From Cruorifilaria tuberocauda (taxonomy: Eukaryota > Nematoda > Chromadorea > Rhabditida > Onchocercidae): a DNA stretch of 27,908 nucleotides. This document shows positions 11,291 to 22,002 of this stretch, one piece after another. Location of the stretch: contig JABVXU010000660.1 in assembly GCA_013365365.1 (NCBI GenBank), forward strand, positions 1-27,908, in the 5' to 3' direction. The notes beneath the pieces were generated by a model, which was not told where the DNA came from, made no database searches, and saw nothing but the letters and a program-made list of their open reading frames with translations. Within the stretch, counting starts at the first letter, position 1, and every line of letters starts with the position of its first letter. A program made the position numbers and the translations under genes.

Positions 11291-12900
11291 AAGTTCACCC
11301 TTAGCTGAAATTTATCGCAATTTCCAAAATGAAATTTGTAATGTGATGCTCTGATAAGTCGTATTTTTGTTATAATCCTGAATGCTTTCATCATTTTTTC
11401 CAAAATGAATTCAAACAGACTGGTTTTTCATTTCAATGCTCTTCCTTTGTGTATCACCTATAGATCACTGTGTCACTTGAATTAGAAATTTCAAGTTTCA
11501 TTTATTGAAGTTTTTGCATGTTTTGAAGCTTTTCCATTTTCCGTGCTTTCTTGACATTTCTGTTTAATTTGATGAGATTGAGGAAAAAAGAATATGTTTT
11601 ATGAAATACTTAATTAGAATGCTTTGGCGGGATTGGATGAGTAATCCTTAATCAGTTGAATGTTTGGAATTAATAACTTAACTGAAGTAGTTTCAGGCAT
11701 TTGCTTCAGAATTTTTTAGGACTTCGGATATTAGATGACGACCTATGAAACTTAGTTCAGGGAACTGTTCACTACACTCTAGACAGAATTAGCATCAATA
11801 TTTAATTCGACTGAAGTGTGTATGCATGCAGATATGTTCCGAATTCCGAAGATAGAGGAATGAAGATTATTTACACTAATTTCTTATCTGGAAGTCTCAT
11901 TTAACGCACCGCTTTAGAAATTTCAATCCTTTTGCGTTCGTAACAAATAACGTGAGCTTTTCCATCGCTATTATTTTTCTTCGAAGTATTTTATTAATGA
12001 TTTTTGACACCCTTCGTGGAGTGCTTCCACTTTTTCCTTCGTCAGTGCAATTGTGTGGGTGTGTGTATCTATTGAGTATGCTTGCGGGTGGGTAATTTTA
12101 AAGATTGAAATTACGTATTGTGGAATTTGGATAAGATATTTTATACAGGTGTGTGTATGTGTGCTATCTGTACATGGGCATACATATCTATAATATATTC
12201 AACCATTCAGCCTGCGGAATTATTCATTATCCACGATATTGCCTGAAGTGATCATTATCTGAAATTTTCTCTGTCTGTTTCAGTTTTATTGTTGTTCATG
12301 GCAATCTTATCATTACCAATATTGGTTGCAGCCTAAAGCTTTAGCAGCGCATTATACGCTTAGAAGAACCAATGAGTTTTTTTTTTTTCTGTTCGAATTT
12401 TGTTAACATTTTATGGTATCTCTTCTTGCATACGGTTTTTTTTTCATTCTCTTTTTTTTCATTGACTTGTTTGAAATGATACTGTTTGATATATCATAAT
12501 CATACATATACTGTTTTTCATGTTTCATAAATTTGTCGTCCCTCTAAAATACTATATATTTCTGAACCTTTTCTTTACCCACAACTTGCATAATGTGTCA
12601 TTGTTTGCTGTTCTGAAAAAATGCTTTAAATTTGTTTTTTTTTTCTAAATTAGGATTTCATCTTGTGAATTTGATAAAATTTTAAGTTATAAGTGGTGTT
12701 CCGTCATTCAGCACTTTTACAGTTTTTTATTTTGAATCTTTTTTCTCGGTGCAATTTCTGTTCAACTTTGAGAAATATGATACAAGTTATCAAATAGTTT
12801 TTTTTTCTTTAATAGACAGTTCATTTCATAAAAATTAATGAGTTACATAGTTACATTCCAATGTAATGTTAACCCATTAAATTTTATGAAAATTTAACAA
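11291..12900 (+). other. Probable long fox-1 3' UTR
   Basis: No coding frame is visible after the stop at 11288-11290. The + strand stays T-rich, like the fox-1 introns, until about 12.9 kb, then turns A-rich. I see no AATAAA before 13004; an ATTAAA lies at 12876-12881. FOX target hexamers TGCATG occur at 11515-11520 and 11823-11828. A GT-rich patch lies near 12050-12165 and several T runs follow. The extent is inference. Confidence 0.4.
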
Positions 12901-13009
12901 TATATAATTTTCCCCCTCACTCAGCTGAAGAGTGACGAAAAAAGACACCGAGAAAAATGAAAAGTGCACCTCAGGAGCTATTTTGAATTCCATAACTTCC
13001 ATAAATAAA
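12876..13009 (+). terminator. Candidate fox-1 polyadenylation signals
   Basis: ATTAAA lies at 12876-12881 and AATAAA at 13004-13009. They are the nearest such hexamers I found downstream of the stop. The first coincides with the change in strand composition near 12.9 kb and is preferred. Confidence 0.25.
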
Positions 13010-14383
13010 AATTCAACAGTCTCGGGAGTTTGAAGTTCAGGCATTAGTCTTCTTGAAGAGGAGAGTTCTAGCTTCCTGGAAAATTTGATGACAAAACCCC
13101 AATCTAAAGAACTCTTCCATACAACGTGTACCCCTTCTTCGGAAAGCGTTATTTCTATTAAAAAGAGTAATATTCTAGGAAGTGATCTGAAGAAGCAACA
13201 GGGTCACCTGATTGTCCTTATGCGAACAAGCTGATCTTTTGTTAAAATACAATAACTTCTAGATGATAACGTTATCCATCAAGTCACCGCACAATGGCGT
13301 ATAGCGAAGACCTTTCATTTCCCCTCTTACCGAATGTGCTTCTATATTAGGATTTTTTGGATGCCCTACACAAGTCCTGTCAAACAAATCAAATGCAGTC
13401 ATTTTATGCCATAAATTTGCCTCGGCATTGCATATCTCAAGAATATCTTCTCAACTAATTACAAGCATATCGCTCCTCTTGTCCTTGTTAAATATCAAAG
13501 TTGTTCAGCTTCAAATTTTTATTTATTAGCCAGAGCACCCTTGGTTCAAGAAAAATCAAAAGTTGGGCTAAAAGGATTAGTACTTTGAAAGCAAAAATAT
13601 TTTCGGAAGTACACGAAATATGAGTATACTGATCATTGAGAAAGTGCTGAAAAAACGAGGTGAATGAAATTGGAGTATCCACAAACAACAAAATTTCTCA
13701 AGACCTGTAGCACAGATATGCAGGCAAACAATTCGGTCGATACATACATTCTTGCTCAGTAAAAATAATTATCGACAAACTGGGTCTGAAATTTGTTAAG
13801 ATCTAAGTTTAACCCTTAGCAGTGTATTAATCTTCGATCAAAATTTCGTAAAAAGTGCATAATACTACTCACTGTGTGGAAAAATCCGGGAAAGCGATAA
13901 ATCAAAGATGATAGTATGAAGGATGAGAGCGAACAATGATACAGACCATACATACAATACTGACAGGAATATGTTGTCCACGAAACGCAGCACGACATTA
14001 TCACGAAAGAGACGAATAGGAGGGGCAAAAATTTCAAAACAGCCCAGTAAGACGAGAGACATCCGGGTACATGTAGAAAAGTGCACAAATACTAATGGAG
14101 TACAAATCGTATTCGAAAGTGAAATTTTGCAGTAGTTTAGCAATGGTATCGTTACCTTCGCTATACTACCTATCCCGGAAAAACTTTATCAGTGCTGATA
14201 ATCTTCGCATAGTGTGCAACAGGATAATGACAAAGTGGTGGTGGCAATCTCATACCAATATTCACCTTGAAAAGATCGATTGTGTGATGAATGCCGGTAT
14301 GAATTAGTCAGTAATTACAAACAATCAATAATGTACAAACAGGAAATAAATTTAACAAAAGACATATATTTGACGGGAAAAAA
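12901..14383. other. Intergenic DNA between the convergent genes
   Basis: No recognisable gene. Short frames occur on both strands, for example 13488-13691 and 13816-14143 on the - strand and 13923-14135 on the +. None has a domain, good splice context or biased composition. I tested parts of 13000-13300 for BEL/Pao-type retroelement proteins and found no convincing motif. The distal part of the rmnd5 3' UTR should lie here; I see no AATAAA on the - strand close to its stop. Confidence 0.4.
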
Positions 14384-16405
14384 TCAGAAATATACTCGCT
14401 TTGCATCAGATACTGATGATTCTACCGGACAATATGGACATTTCAAACGGATATGACTGAAAGCATTGGATGGAGCCAAATTGGTCGGTGCAACAAAACG
14501 TCCTGTTTGAGCTAATTTATGAAGTGCTTCTCGAGAAATTACATGGCCACATGTAAGACGCATTGGAGGATTTTGCTCCGTACATTGAGCCTGTATGTGC
14601 AAACAATAAAAGCATAAAGCAGCATAATGCAGGAACATTCTGGAAACTCCTTATTAAACAAAAAAAAAACCTTAAGAATTGGGCAAGCGAACACGGAATG
14701 CGTAGCATTCGGCACATCCACTTCAATTGGTAATTCATCACCTTGAAATAGCGATTCCAGTGATCGATTCACCATTAGTTGACGAAGACTAATGAGTGAT
14801 GGTACCATTTTGATACCGAGTTCAAGACTGAAGTAAACACAGAAATATTATCCCATTTACTCGGATCTCTTGCATTCCAAAAATAGATCAATAAATCCAA
14901 TCACTTCTGGATAGCATACTCTCCTCATTCACAAGTATGCCGGCATTGTAACGAAAACATGAATGATCTTTGGAAAAACAACGCTTCGGAAATAATTCCC
15001 TCTCCCGACATGTCGTAGGGTGTGCATGGCCACAGTTTGAAAAACATCAGTTACGATTACTACTTCTATAATGTTATGCCAAAAAAAGGAAAGTGACCAT
15101 AATGTCAGGTTTATTGTCAGCTACAATACGTACATTAAAAAGATATTTACATACATTTGACTGAGATAATTTTCTGATCGAGACATAACTCGAGCAAGTC
15201 GCAATTCGAGTTGCTGCCAAACAACAGGATTAAAAAGATCGGGATAACGCGTTCTACGATCTTTAGCGACAACTGCCCATAGCAATTGCATCATCTCTTC
15301 CGGATTTTTAGAAAGCTGGCGACTATATTGCAAAGCCTCCATAGTCTCTCCTAAAAATGTAAGTGGCTTCTCCAATTGAATTTATTCGTCCCCACTTTAA
15401 AAGCAATAAATGCATCGTACCATCTTCCAAAAGTTTGATGAAATGCTGCTTCTGAAGATCATAAATTAACTGCTCATCTCGAGAGGCATTTTGCCTCAGC
15501 CAATGAAGTGCGGGATTAATGTCTCGTTTCTGGAACGCTTCCATTAAATGTCGTATATCATCCACATTGAACTCCAAACCTTCTGATGCTGGTAACTGCG
15601 CTTCCTAAAACACTCCCAATTTTATGTTCGCCATCTTGACTTAGCTTCCTTCAATAATGAATGACTCTTGAAACTAGATTACTTTCGTCAGAATGTCTGC
15701 AACGTCGAATTTTCCAGTACTCGTCAAATGATTGGTGATGAGAGCATTCACTCTGCCATGTAGTCTTGGATCTGTATCAATATTCTTATCAATTTTTGTT
15801 AAAGAACTAAGATCGGTGATGAAATATCTATCGATAGCTCTGCCAATTTTCGATAACATCTGATGGGTACTCCGGTGTTGATGCGCCATCTCAAATAAAA
15901 CGGAACCTTTATTGCAGACAATTTCCAAAGGAATTTATTTCCTGAATCTTTCAAATTTTTTTAATAAATAATAAAAAAAACCATCTAAAAAAGCTCTTTC
16001 ATAGAACAGTGACATGTAAAACTTTCTGGAAATGTTTCTATCTATCTGTCGATATATATATATATATATATATATATGTATAATGCTAATGAAAAAAAAA
16101 CGGAGTTTTTAATATACCTCATGCAGCATATCGCCCAGTTTCTCCATGGCCTGTGTAAGTACGACTTCTGCAGTTACCGACAATTCCGCTTCTGGATCAT
16201 CGTCAATCAACAGTTCATTATAGACACGACGTACTAGATCGATCTGTCGCGATACAGCTGGTGTCCATTGACTTCTAAAGGACTCCAACGTTTCCAACAC
16301 ACGGTTAACACGCCCGGCTACTATGTCCACCATTATGTTTCTTTCCTTTAAATGTTCAACTGAATACTTCATATCACATACAATTTCAAAATACTTATGC
16401 GTCAT
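14384..16405 (-). CDS. rmnd5: RMND5/Gid2-like RING subunit of the CTLH/GID E3 ubiquitin ligase, 6 exons, 412 aa
   Basis: Exons in transcript order: 16405-16118, 15889-15683, 15604-15421, 15350-15155, 14827-14671, 14590-14384. They total 1239 nt in frame; human RMND5A is 391 aa. N-terminal helices occupy 1-125, including HQMLSKIGRAID, which matches human HSSVSRVGKAID. A LisH-like segment lies at about 139-165, CTLH at about 177-227 (DDIRHLMEAFQKRDINPALH), and CRA follows from LLEDGETMEALQYSR. The hallmark DELPIEVD is at 322-329. The degenerate RING has FACPIL (C340), LTCGHVISREAL (C358, H360) and LKCPYCPVE (C395, C398), then the family ending DAKRVYF. Known role: pairs with MAEA to form the catalytic RING dimer of the CTLH ligase. 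Oddities: a roughly 20-residue Ser/Pro/Asn insert (372-391) inside the RING, a shortened segment near 285-298 where human has ESPLSVSFSAG, and a GAG acceptor at exon 2. ATG 16405 has an in-frame TAG just upstream; Met12 is an alternative start. Confidence 0.93.
16052..16080. repeat. (AT)n microsatellite in rmnd5 intron 1
   Basis: An almost pure AT dinucleotide run lies in the first intron of rmnd5, about 40 bp from the exon 1 donor. It is likely length-polymorphic. Confidence 0.9.
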
Positions 16406-17826
16406 AATCTACCCATATACAAATCACACCAAAATTGATGAAAATTTCAATTTTCTTGCTCAAAAAATTTCAAACTGTCCATCCTATGACTCACCTATCA
16501 GAATCAAAAATTAGAGTATGCGCTTTTTCACCAAATAAAAGCAAAGTACGAAATTATGGCAAACCGAGATTTTAAAGCTTGCAAGCTATGCGTGAGAGTA
16601 TCTGGGGATGGTGGAAGGCAAATAGCTTTCACAATGATCTCAGATTCAATATGACACCATTCTGTAGATCACGGTGAAGGCCTACTGCCCTCACCAATTT
16701 TTTTTCCTTTTTCTTTGTTAATAAATATCTTGATACTGTTTGACGTCTTTCAGTGACAACAGTGATTCAGCAAAAATTGATTTCTATAAAACCGTATCAG
16801 ACTATCGACGGGATGGAAATAGTCGAAATCCGAAATATATTAGATGACGCGAATTGTCGCCAGCAAGTGAAATCAAACGGATGATAAAAGAGAAGACAAT
16901 CATCCAGCATACAGCCAATAGCAACACAGCAGCGAGAGACCGAAAACTAAGTTGCTCAACCGATCTGATCAACTGCTAAATGTTCTTGTCGCCTTAGCGA
17001 TGGCAATTGTACAAAATTATGACATTTCAATAATACCACTATTCAAATAGTAACAAATCCCTAACCATATTTCTTTCTTATGTTTCCCAGATGATGAAAC
17101 TAACTGTTATCATTATTATTATCAGAACCAGAACACATCAGCCTCTACTACCACTACTACAACAAATTAATACTCCTAATAAACTACCATTACAAGTACC
17201 TAAAAACTATTAGTGATGGAAATATAGAAGTTCAGGGAAATGGTATTTAGTCGATCGCTGGAAAAATTCGACACTCTCGACTATCACCCATCGGGCAACC
17301 AAACACACAACATGCAAAATGCATTACTGTGTGCCGTGTTGCTCCAACTGACGACTGCTGCTGTTGCCGTGCCGTTTGCTGATGCTGTCTGATCACTTAC
17401 CATCACTAATACTGCAATACATACACATACACACACATACATAGATACAAACATACGTAGATAGATATATACACATACGTACACTTACACATTCCAAACA
17501 ATAATTGATGGAGGAAAGGGAGAAGAAAATTGTTGGGAGAGCAATTTGCGAGGCGGTCCTCCTGTCGTGTGCCTACCTTGCGCTCTTCTCGTCCAACTAA
17601 CCCCAAATAACACTCCACTCCCCCTCCCTGCTCTTCTCTTCCGTCTACTTCCTAAATTTCTACTTTCCTACTTCCTCCTATACCCATAAATGTTGACCAG
17701 CTAACCTTACTTATATCCTTTTCCCCTACCATTCCTTCCTTCTACATCAATTATTACTACTATTACTACTACCACTACTACCGCATTTATACCAATGAAT
17801 GAAGATATCATCCTATTTCTCCATTT
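16406..17826. other. A/C-rich DNA upstream of rmnd5
   Basis: No gene recognised. The + strand is A/C-rich. An ACAT/ATAC repeat lies at 17410-17490, with CAT/ACT-type triplet patches near 17110-17165 and 17755-17785. The acceptor-like TTTTGACGTCTTTCAG ends near 16755 on the +. Short frames here are low-complexity. It may hold rmnd5 promoter or leader sequence. Confidence 0.4.
17410..17490. repeat. ACAT/ATAC-type simple repeat
   Basis: Imperfect run of ATACACAT, ACACACAT and ACATAGAT units. The Tyr/Val/Cys-rich frames read across it on the - strand are products of the repeat. Confidence 0.8.
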
Positions 17827-17982
17827 TTGTTAGCTATCCATAACTTTGTCTACAGTGCCAAACTACATCCTATTTCTGTACTGAACTGCTTCTCTCTCTA
17901 TCTACTCTTTATACATCTTCTTTCCGTACTGTTCTCTCAAAACATATTAGCCGCTTTTGTTCCTTCCTTCAGCGATGATACG

Positions 17983-18195
17983 ATGAGCTGTGGCTCTCGA
18001 AATTTCGGGAATACGGACTCCGACAATTTCAGAGCGGTAGAGAGAGAGATAGAGAGAGAGGAGGATGAAGGGAAGGAGCACCGAGTAGAGGAAGTCAACT
18101 TTGAAAAAAAAAGTGCAATCAAGTCGATAAAAGATTCCGATAACTTTGGAGAGGGTCAGGCTGTCAAACGGAATGAATGTATCAACAAAACCTAA
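17983..18195 (+). CDS. Candidate small charged protein, 70 aa, unrecognised
   Basis: I do not recognise this protein. The frame is open from about 17827, but the first ATG is at 17983, 10 nt after a strong acceptor, TTCCTTCCTTCAG, ending at 17972. The peptide begins MSCGSRNFGNTDSDNF, has a Glu/Arg-rich middle partly made by a GA repeat (18033-18062), and ends RNECINKT. DSDNF occurs twice (18016-18030 and 18133-18147). The two copies differ at four third-codon positions and encode the same five residues, which favours protein-level constraint. Against it: a preceding ATG overlaps it in another frame (ATG ATA CGA TGA), and the middle is low-complexity. It could be a terminal exon of a longer gene. 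Confidence 0.3.
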   Translation: MSCGSRNFGNTDSDNFRAVEREIEREEDEGKEHRVEEVNFEKKSAIKSIKDSDNFGEGQAVKRNECINKT

Positions 18196-20980
18196 AATCG
18201 GCTTTCTTTCTCTCTCCCTCTCCCCTGCTTCCCCAAACCCAAGCTGATGATGATAATGATGACAATATTAATGATAAGGAAAGTGATGCTACAGCCGCTT
18301 CTTTGCTTGTATATTACATTAAAAAGAATGCCCTCGATTTTTAACCTCTCCATCAATACCAACGACCTTTTGCTGCTTGACTAGATGAGACAGTGGTGAT
18401 GTCCCCTTCACCTATAAATTTTCATCCATACCATCAATGCACCATTAACATTTTTAACATTACAATATTTACACTTATATATATATGCGCATTCCTATAC
18501 AGATTTCCCATGCAGCAATAAAAATAAAATACGATTCAATGGTTTACGATCTCTGTTAGCAAAAGTCAGACAAAGTGAAGATGATCCTGTCGATATGAAG
18601 TGTGGCTTTAGCAGTTAATTTCATCGAAATGAACATCACCATATTTCACTGCCTAGTTTTTCACCCTCTTCACCCCCGATCGTAATCAATCAATCTTGAA
18701 GCAAATCAAAAAGTATACATGAATAAGCTCTACACGACCAAATCATTATTTCGGTAGAAACACAAGTAAAGACAATCCATCGGAGTTACAACATTTTTCA
18801 GGAATTTGTTAATGGAAAATAGCTAAAGAAAAGATAAAATCAGGTGTGCAATGAAAAAATAAAAGTGGATGAATCAGTCTGGAAATGAAAGCTGGTAGAT
18901 GAAACATTCTTCAATTCTCGCTTATCTGATCAAAACAAAATTTCACTGGGTTCCCACATAAAAAGAATAATCAGGACATTTTCTCGCAACGCTGACTAAA
19001 AAGATCATATCATCTACAGCGCTTCAATCCATATTATAACATAGCACAAACGTACACAGACGGCAGACAACATGCAAATAAAATATGCACACACATTCAT
19101 GCGCATGTGATCATGCTTAAACATCCAAAAATACGGGCAGAGATTATCGGTTAACGCAGCTATCAAATGTCTAAATCTGATCATTTTCATTTTATCTCAT
19201 TAAAAAATCTATCCATCACTTTTTTTTTGTTTAAAGTGAAAATCTTCGAAAACTGTAACGGTGGTCTCGAAAATACCAATAAAATTCATCCTTTACAATA
19301 AAAGAGCAACAGCAATGTTATGATTATTTCATGATTTAAATCTCGTTGCTCGAATAAAATACAATATTCCCATTTCATTTTTCCTATAAACTAATGCCCA
19401 ACAACCTAAAACAAAAATACAGAACTAAGCTGAATCTTAGTGGTTGAGTAAATACTAAATGAAGATAACAGAAAGAATGAATTTTTATATTTTCCAATAG
19501 CAGTAATGATTGTTGTGAATAATACCATACAACAAACACTATTCAAAAGTGTTACCTTTTTAACCTGCGAAAAACTATACAAATCCCATAGCTAGATTAT
19601 TTATATTTTGTGCAAGTCTTTCGTTTTTTCATTCATTCGTTTCAATTTTGCAATTTTTCACCACCTTTCTTCCTTTCATTTTGTCATACCATACCTTTAA
19701 CAGAAATTTTCTAATTACAAATTGAATTACTTGACTGGATTCCCATCCTTTTTGATGATAAAACTGTTTGCTCTGAATAATTGATGAATTTACATTAACT
19801 TCCGAGCAGGCGGCTCTCCCTTCCCACTTCCCCGTTTCGATATTTGTTACGAACGGACATAGGGCAAATATACCCGACCAATACATACATACATGCACAC
19901 ACGCACACATACACATACACGCACGCACATATACATACATATATTTATATATGTATATGTACAGACAACAGACAAGCAATAGCGTTACACTCAATTGCAA
20001 TCAGGTTGCACCAAAACGACGATGATATCACAAAGCGTTCCAATGTTCCCAAATAAATATGTTATTTTCAGCAGCGGTTGAAAACCTCAACAACATCCGA
20101 TAAAATTAGTGATTAAATTCCTTAAAAAAAAACTATTTTAAGTCATTTAAGCGTCTATAAAATAATTGAAATGACTGGTTGAATTAAATGGAACTGCGAA
20201 ATGACAACTCTCCTTTTCCAATCCAAAGATACGTGCACCATCGTATTTCACATAATTATAGACATGCCATTTATCGAGAAGTGATACATCACAATGGAAT
20301 GAATGGACGACAATATAAGTGATCTTAATTCGACAACTACAGCATTACTGATAAAAATCCTAAACGTTTACCGTTCAGAAAACAATTTTACTACCGATCC
20401 TTCCAACTCCTTAACTAAATCAGGCTGGAAATTAATATGGAAGGTAAAAAGGAAAAACATTGAAAGTCTTTAAAATCACTTAACATCCACCTCATTCACT
20501 TCTTCAAATAAACCTTTACATTCTGAAAAATGCGAAACACTACCACCATTCGATTTATGAAGAAATAAAATCTTAAATCTATCGAGGAATTTACGATAGA
20601 TATGTTTGAAAACCACTTTTTTTCATTAAATAATCAAATGATAAGATCGATATAAACGGTTAACAAATCATTTGCACAAAACTAACCATTTTTTAGTCAA
20701 AATTCAGTGCCTTAAATTCAACTCTATTTCTATTTTTTTAGATTTAATTATTTCAATACTTCCACTAATCTCACACTACTACATCTAATGTTTTTTATAC
20801 AATTCCACTATCTTCTAAACCTTCAAAAGCTAAAAAGGAATTTTACAGTGCAAAACATTTTCACTTTTTAAGATAAAACGATTTCCTTACAAAATTTTTC
20901 TTAACTTATCTTTTCTCACGATAACATTATTCATAAAGTATAACGCTCAGCAATTAGGTAACTCAAAAATATATAAAAAT
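18196..20980. other. Non-coding A/C-rich DNA
   Basis: No recognisable gene on either strand. The + strand continues A/C-rich. Simple ACAT/ACGC repeat lies at 19883-19962. The 123-residue - strand frame at 19629-20000 runs through that repeat and is judged an artefact. A CT-rich patch lies at 18200-18230. Confidence 0.45.
19883..19962. repeat. ACAT/ACGC/ATAT simple repeat
   Basis: Runs of ACATACAT, ACACGCACAC and ATATACAT lead into a partly self-complementary ATATAC/GTATAT segment near 19928-19961. Confidence 0.8.
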
Positions 20981-21007
20981 CAACTGATGACTCATCAGTT
21001 GACGTCA
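20981..21007. promoter_or_regulatory. Palindromic AP-1/GCN4 site abutting a full CRE
   Basis: Positions 20981-21001 form a perfect 10+1+10 palindrome centred on C20991. It contains ATGACTCAT, the GCN4/AP-1 consensus. TGACGTCA, a perfect CRE, overlaps its right end at 21000-21007. A TATATAAA-like box lies just upstream near 20970. Two full bZIP half-site pairs in 27 bp suggest a bZIP-responsive element. The target could be the frame starting at 21342 or the - strand unit containing rmnd5. Confidence 0.45.
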
Positions 21008-21341
21008 TGCATTTAGGCGTACAAAAGTTATGTGCGGGTTCTTACATTTTTGATTGTATCGGTTTCCATGGCATTAGAAAATGATATCAATCCATACAAG
21101 GGGATAAAGTTAAAAGAAAAAGAAAATACATCAAACAACACTATGTGCAGTTCCTAAAAAAAATTCATTCAGTCTTCAGTTTTGCGACATCTCGAAATCT
21201 ACTCTCAAATCTAGCTTTAATTAAGCATAGTTCAAATACAAATATGATACGGTATTAGTCATATGTGAATTAAGCTTACAGCCACAGTTAAGCAAATAAA
21301 TTAGTGCGGGGAAGATATCATTGCATCTGAGTCAACTACAG

Positions 21342-21749
21342 ATGGGTGAATCAGATTATCAATATCACGTCCGGATCAGCTATAAGCCGTATAATCTCCA
21401 TAAAAAAAGTAATAAGATAAACATTCCGGAAACACTCCAAACAGATATCCTACAGAAAGATATTTGGAATGTTACACATTTCCAAATGTCAAAACAAAAA
21501 AAGAAAAAGACCAAAGCGGGCATTCTACCGGTTAACGTGAGCAGGTTGTTCCTACTTATGCTATATCCTTACGTATTTCCACCAAATCAGAACAAATTTA
21601 AAAACTATGGCCTATTATCTTACTTAACAGCTAACTCCATAGAAACAACCTTGTTCATCATCACAAAAACACCTACACCTTTCAAAAAAACAGAACTAGC
21701 CAGTTCATTCGACGTCCTAACCCTTGACCTCACAAATATTAACGTCTGA
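21342..21749 (+). CDS. Unrecognised open reading frame, 135 aa
   Basis: I do not recognise this protein. The frame opens at TTG 21321; the first ATG, 21342, directly follows an AG (ACTACAG). The product is basic near the middle (SKQKKKKTK) and moderately hydrophobic after (RLFLLMLYPYVFP). It has no domain, signal peptide or Cys pattern I can name. By a rough stop-frequency estimate for AT-rich DNA such a frame is unlikely by chance, but the local + strand is A/C-rich and so stop-poor, which weakens the argument. It lies about 340 bp downstream of the bZIP palindrome. Confidence 0.25.
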   Translation: MGESDYQYHVRISYKPYNLHKKSNKINIPETLQTDILQKDIWNVTHFQMSKQKKKKTKAGILPVNVSRLFLLMLYPYVFPPNQNKFKNYGLLSYLTANSIETTLFIITKTPTPFKKTELASSFDVLTLDLTNINV

Positions 21750-21792
21750 AGCCCGTTAAATTAAACACAAAAAATTTACACGCAGTACCGCT

Positions 21793-22002
21793 ATGTTTGT
21801 GGTCGCGCCTTGCAATGGAAACATCCCAACCAATTACTCTAGAGCTGCCTCATTGAAGGAATTTCCAATATGTTCAGACTTTCCAACGAAATTAGAAGCA
21901 GCAGATAATATTTGTTTTGATTGTACTATGCGTTTGATTGGTGATAGAATCGAGATGAATTTCCAGGTATCATCTTTATGTGCAATATATTCAGAGGAAT
22001 AA
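21793..22002 (+). CDS. Possible exon with a CFDCTMRLIGDRIEMNF segment, unrecognised
   Basis: Open frame from ATG 21793. The coding-like part is EAADNICFDCTMRLIGDR, followed by a candidate donor CAG then GTATCA at about 21967, where the phase is 0. The CxxC followed by L-I-G-D resembles the second finger of a LIM domain, but the remaining zinc ligands are not found, so I do not assign it. It may belong with the downstream frames at 22444-22727 and 23057-23281. Confidence 0.2.
   Translation: MFVVAPCNGNIPTNYSRAASLKEFPICSDFPTKLEAADNICFDCTMRLIGDRIEMNFQVSSLCAIYSEE

Noticed and set aside
13000..13800. Decayed BEL/Pao-type retrotransposon
   Set aside because: Three-frame reading of parts on both strands gave no protease, reverse transcriptase or integrase motif and no terminal repeats.
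13816..14143. Overlapping - strand frames of 90 and 92 codons
   Set aside because: No domain or splice context; they lie just downstream of the rmnd5 stop and overlap + strand frames, as expected of stop-poor sequence.
19629..20000. 123-codon - strand frame
   Set aside because: Its Tyr/Val/Cys/Met-rich part is the translation of the ACAT/ACGC simple repeat.
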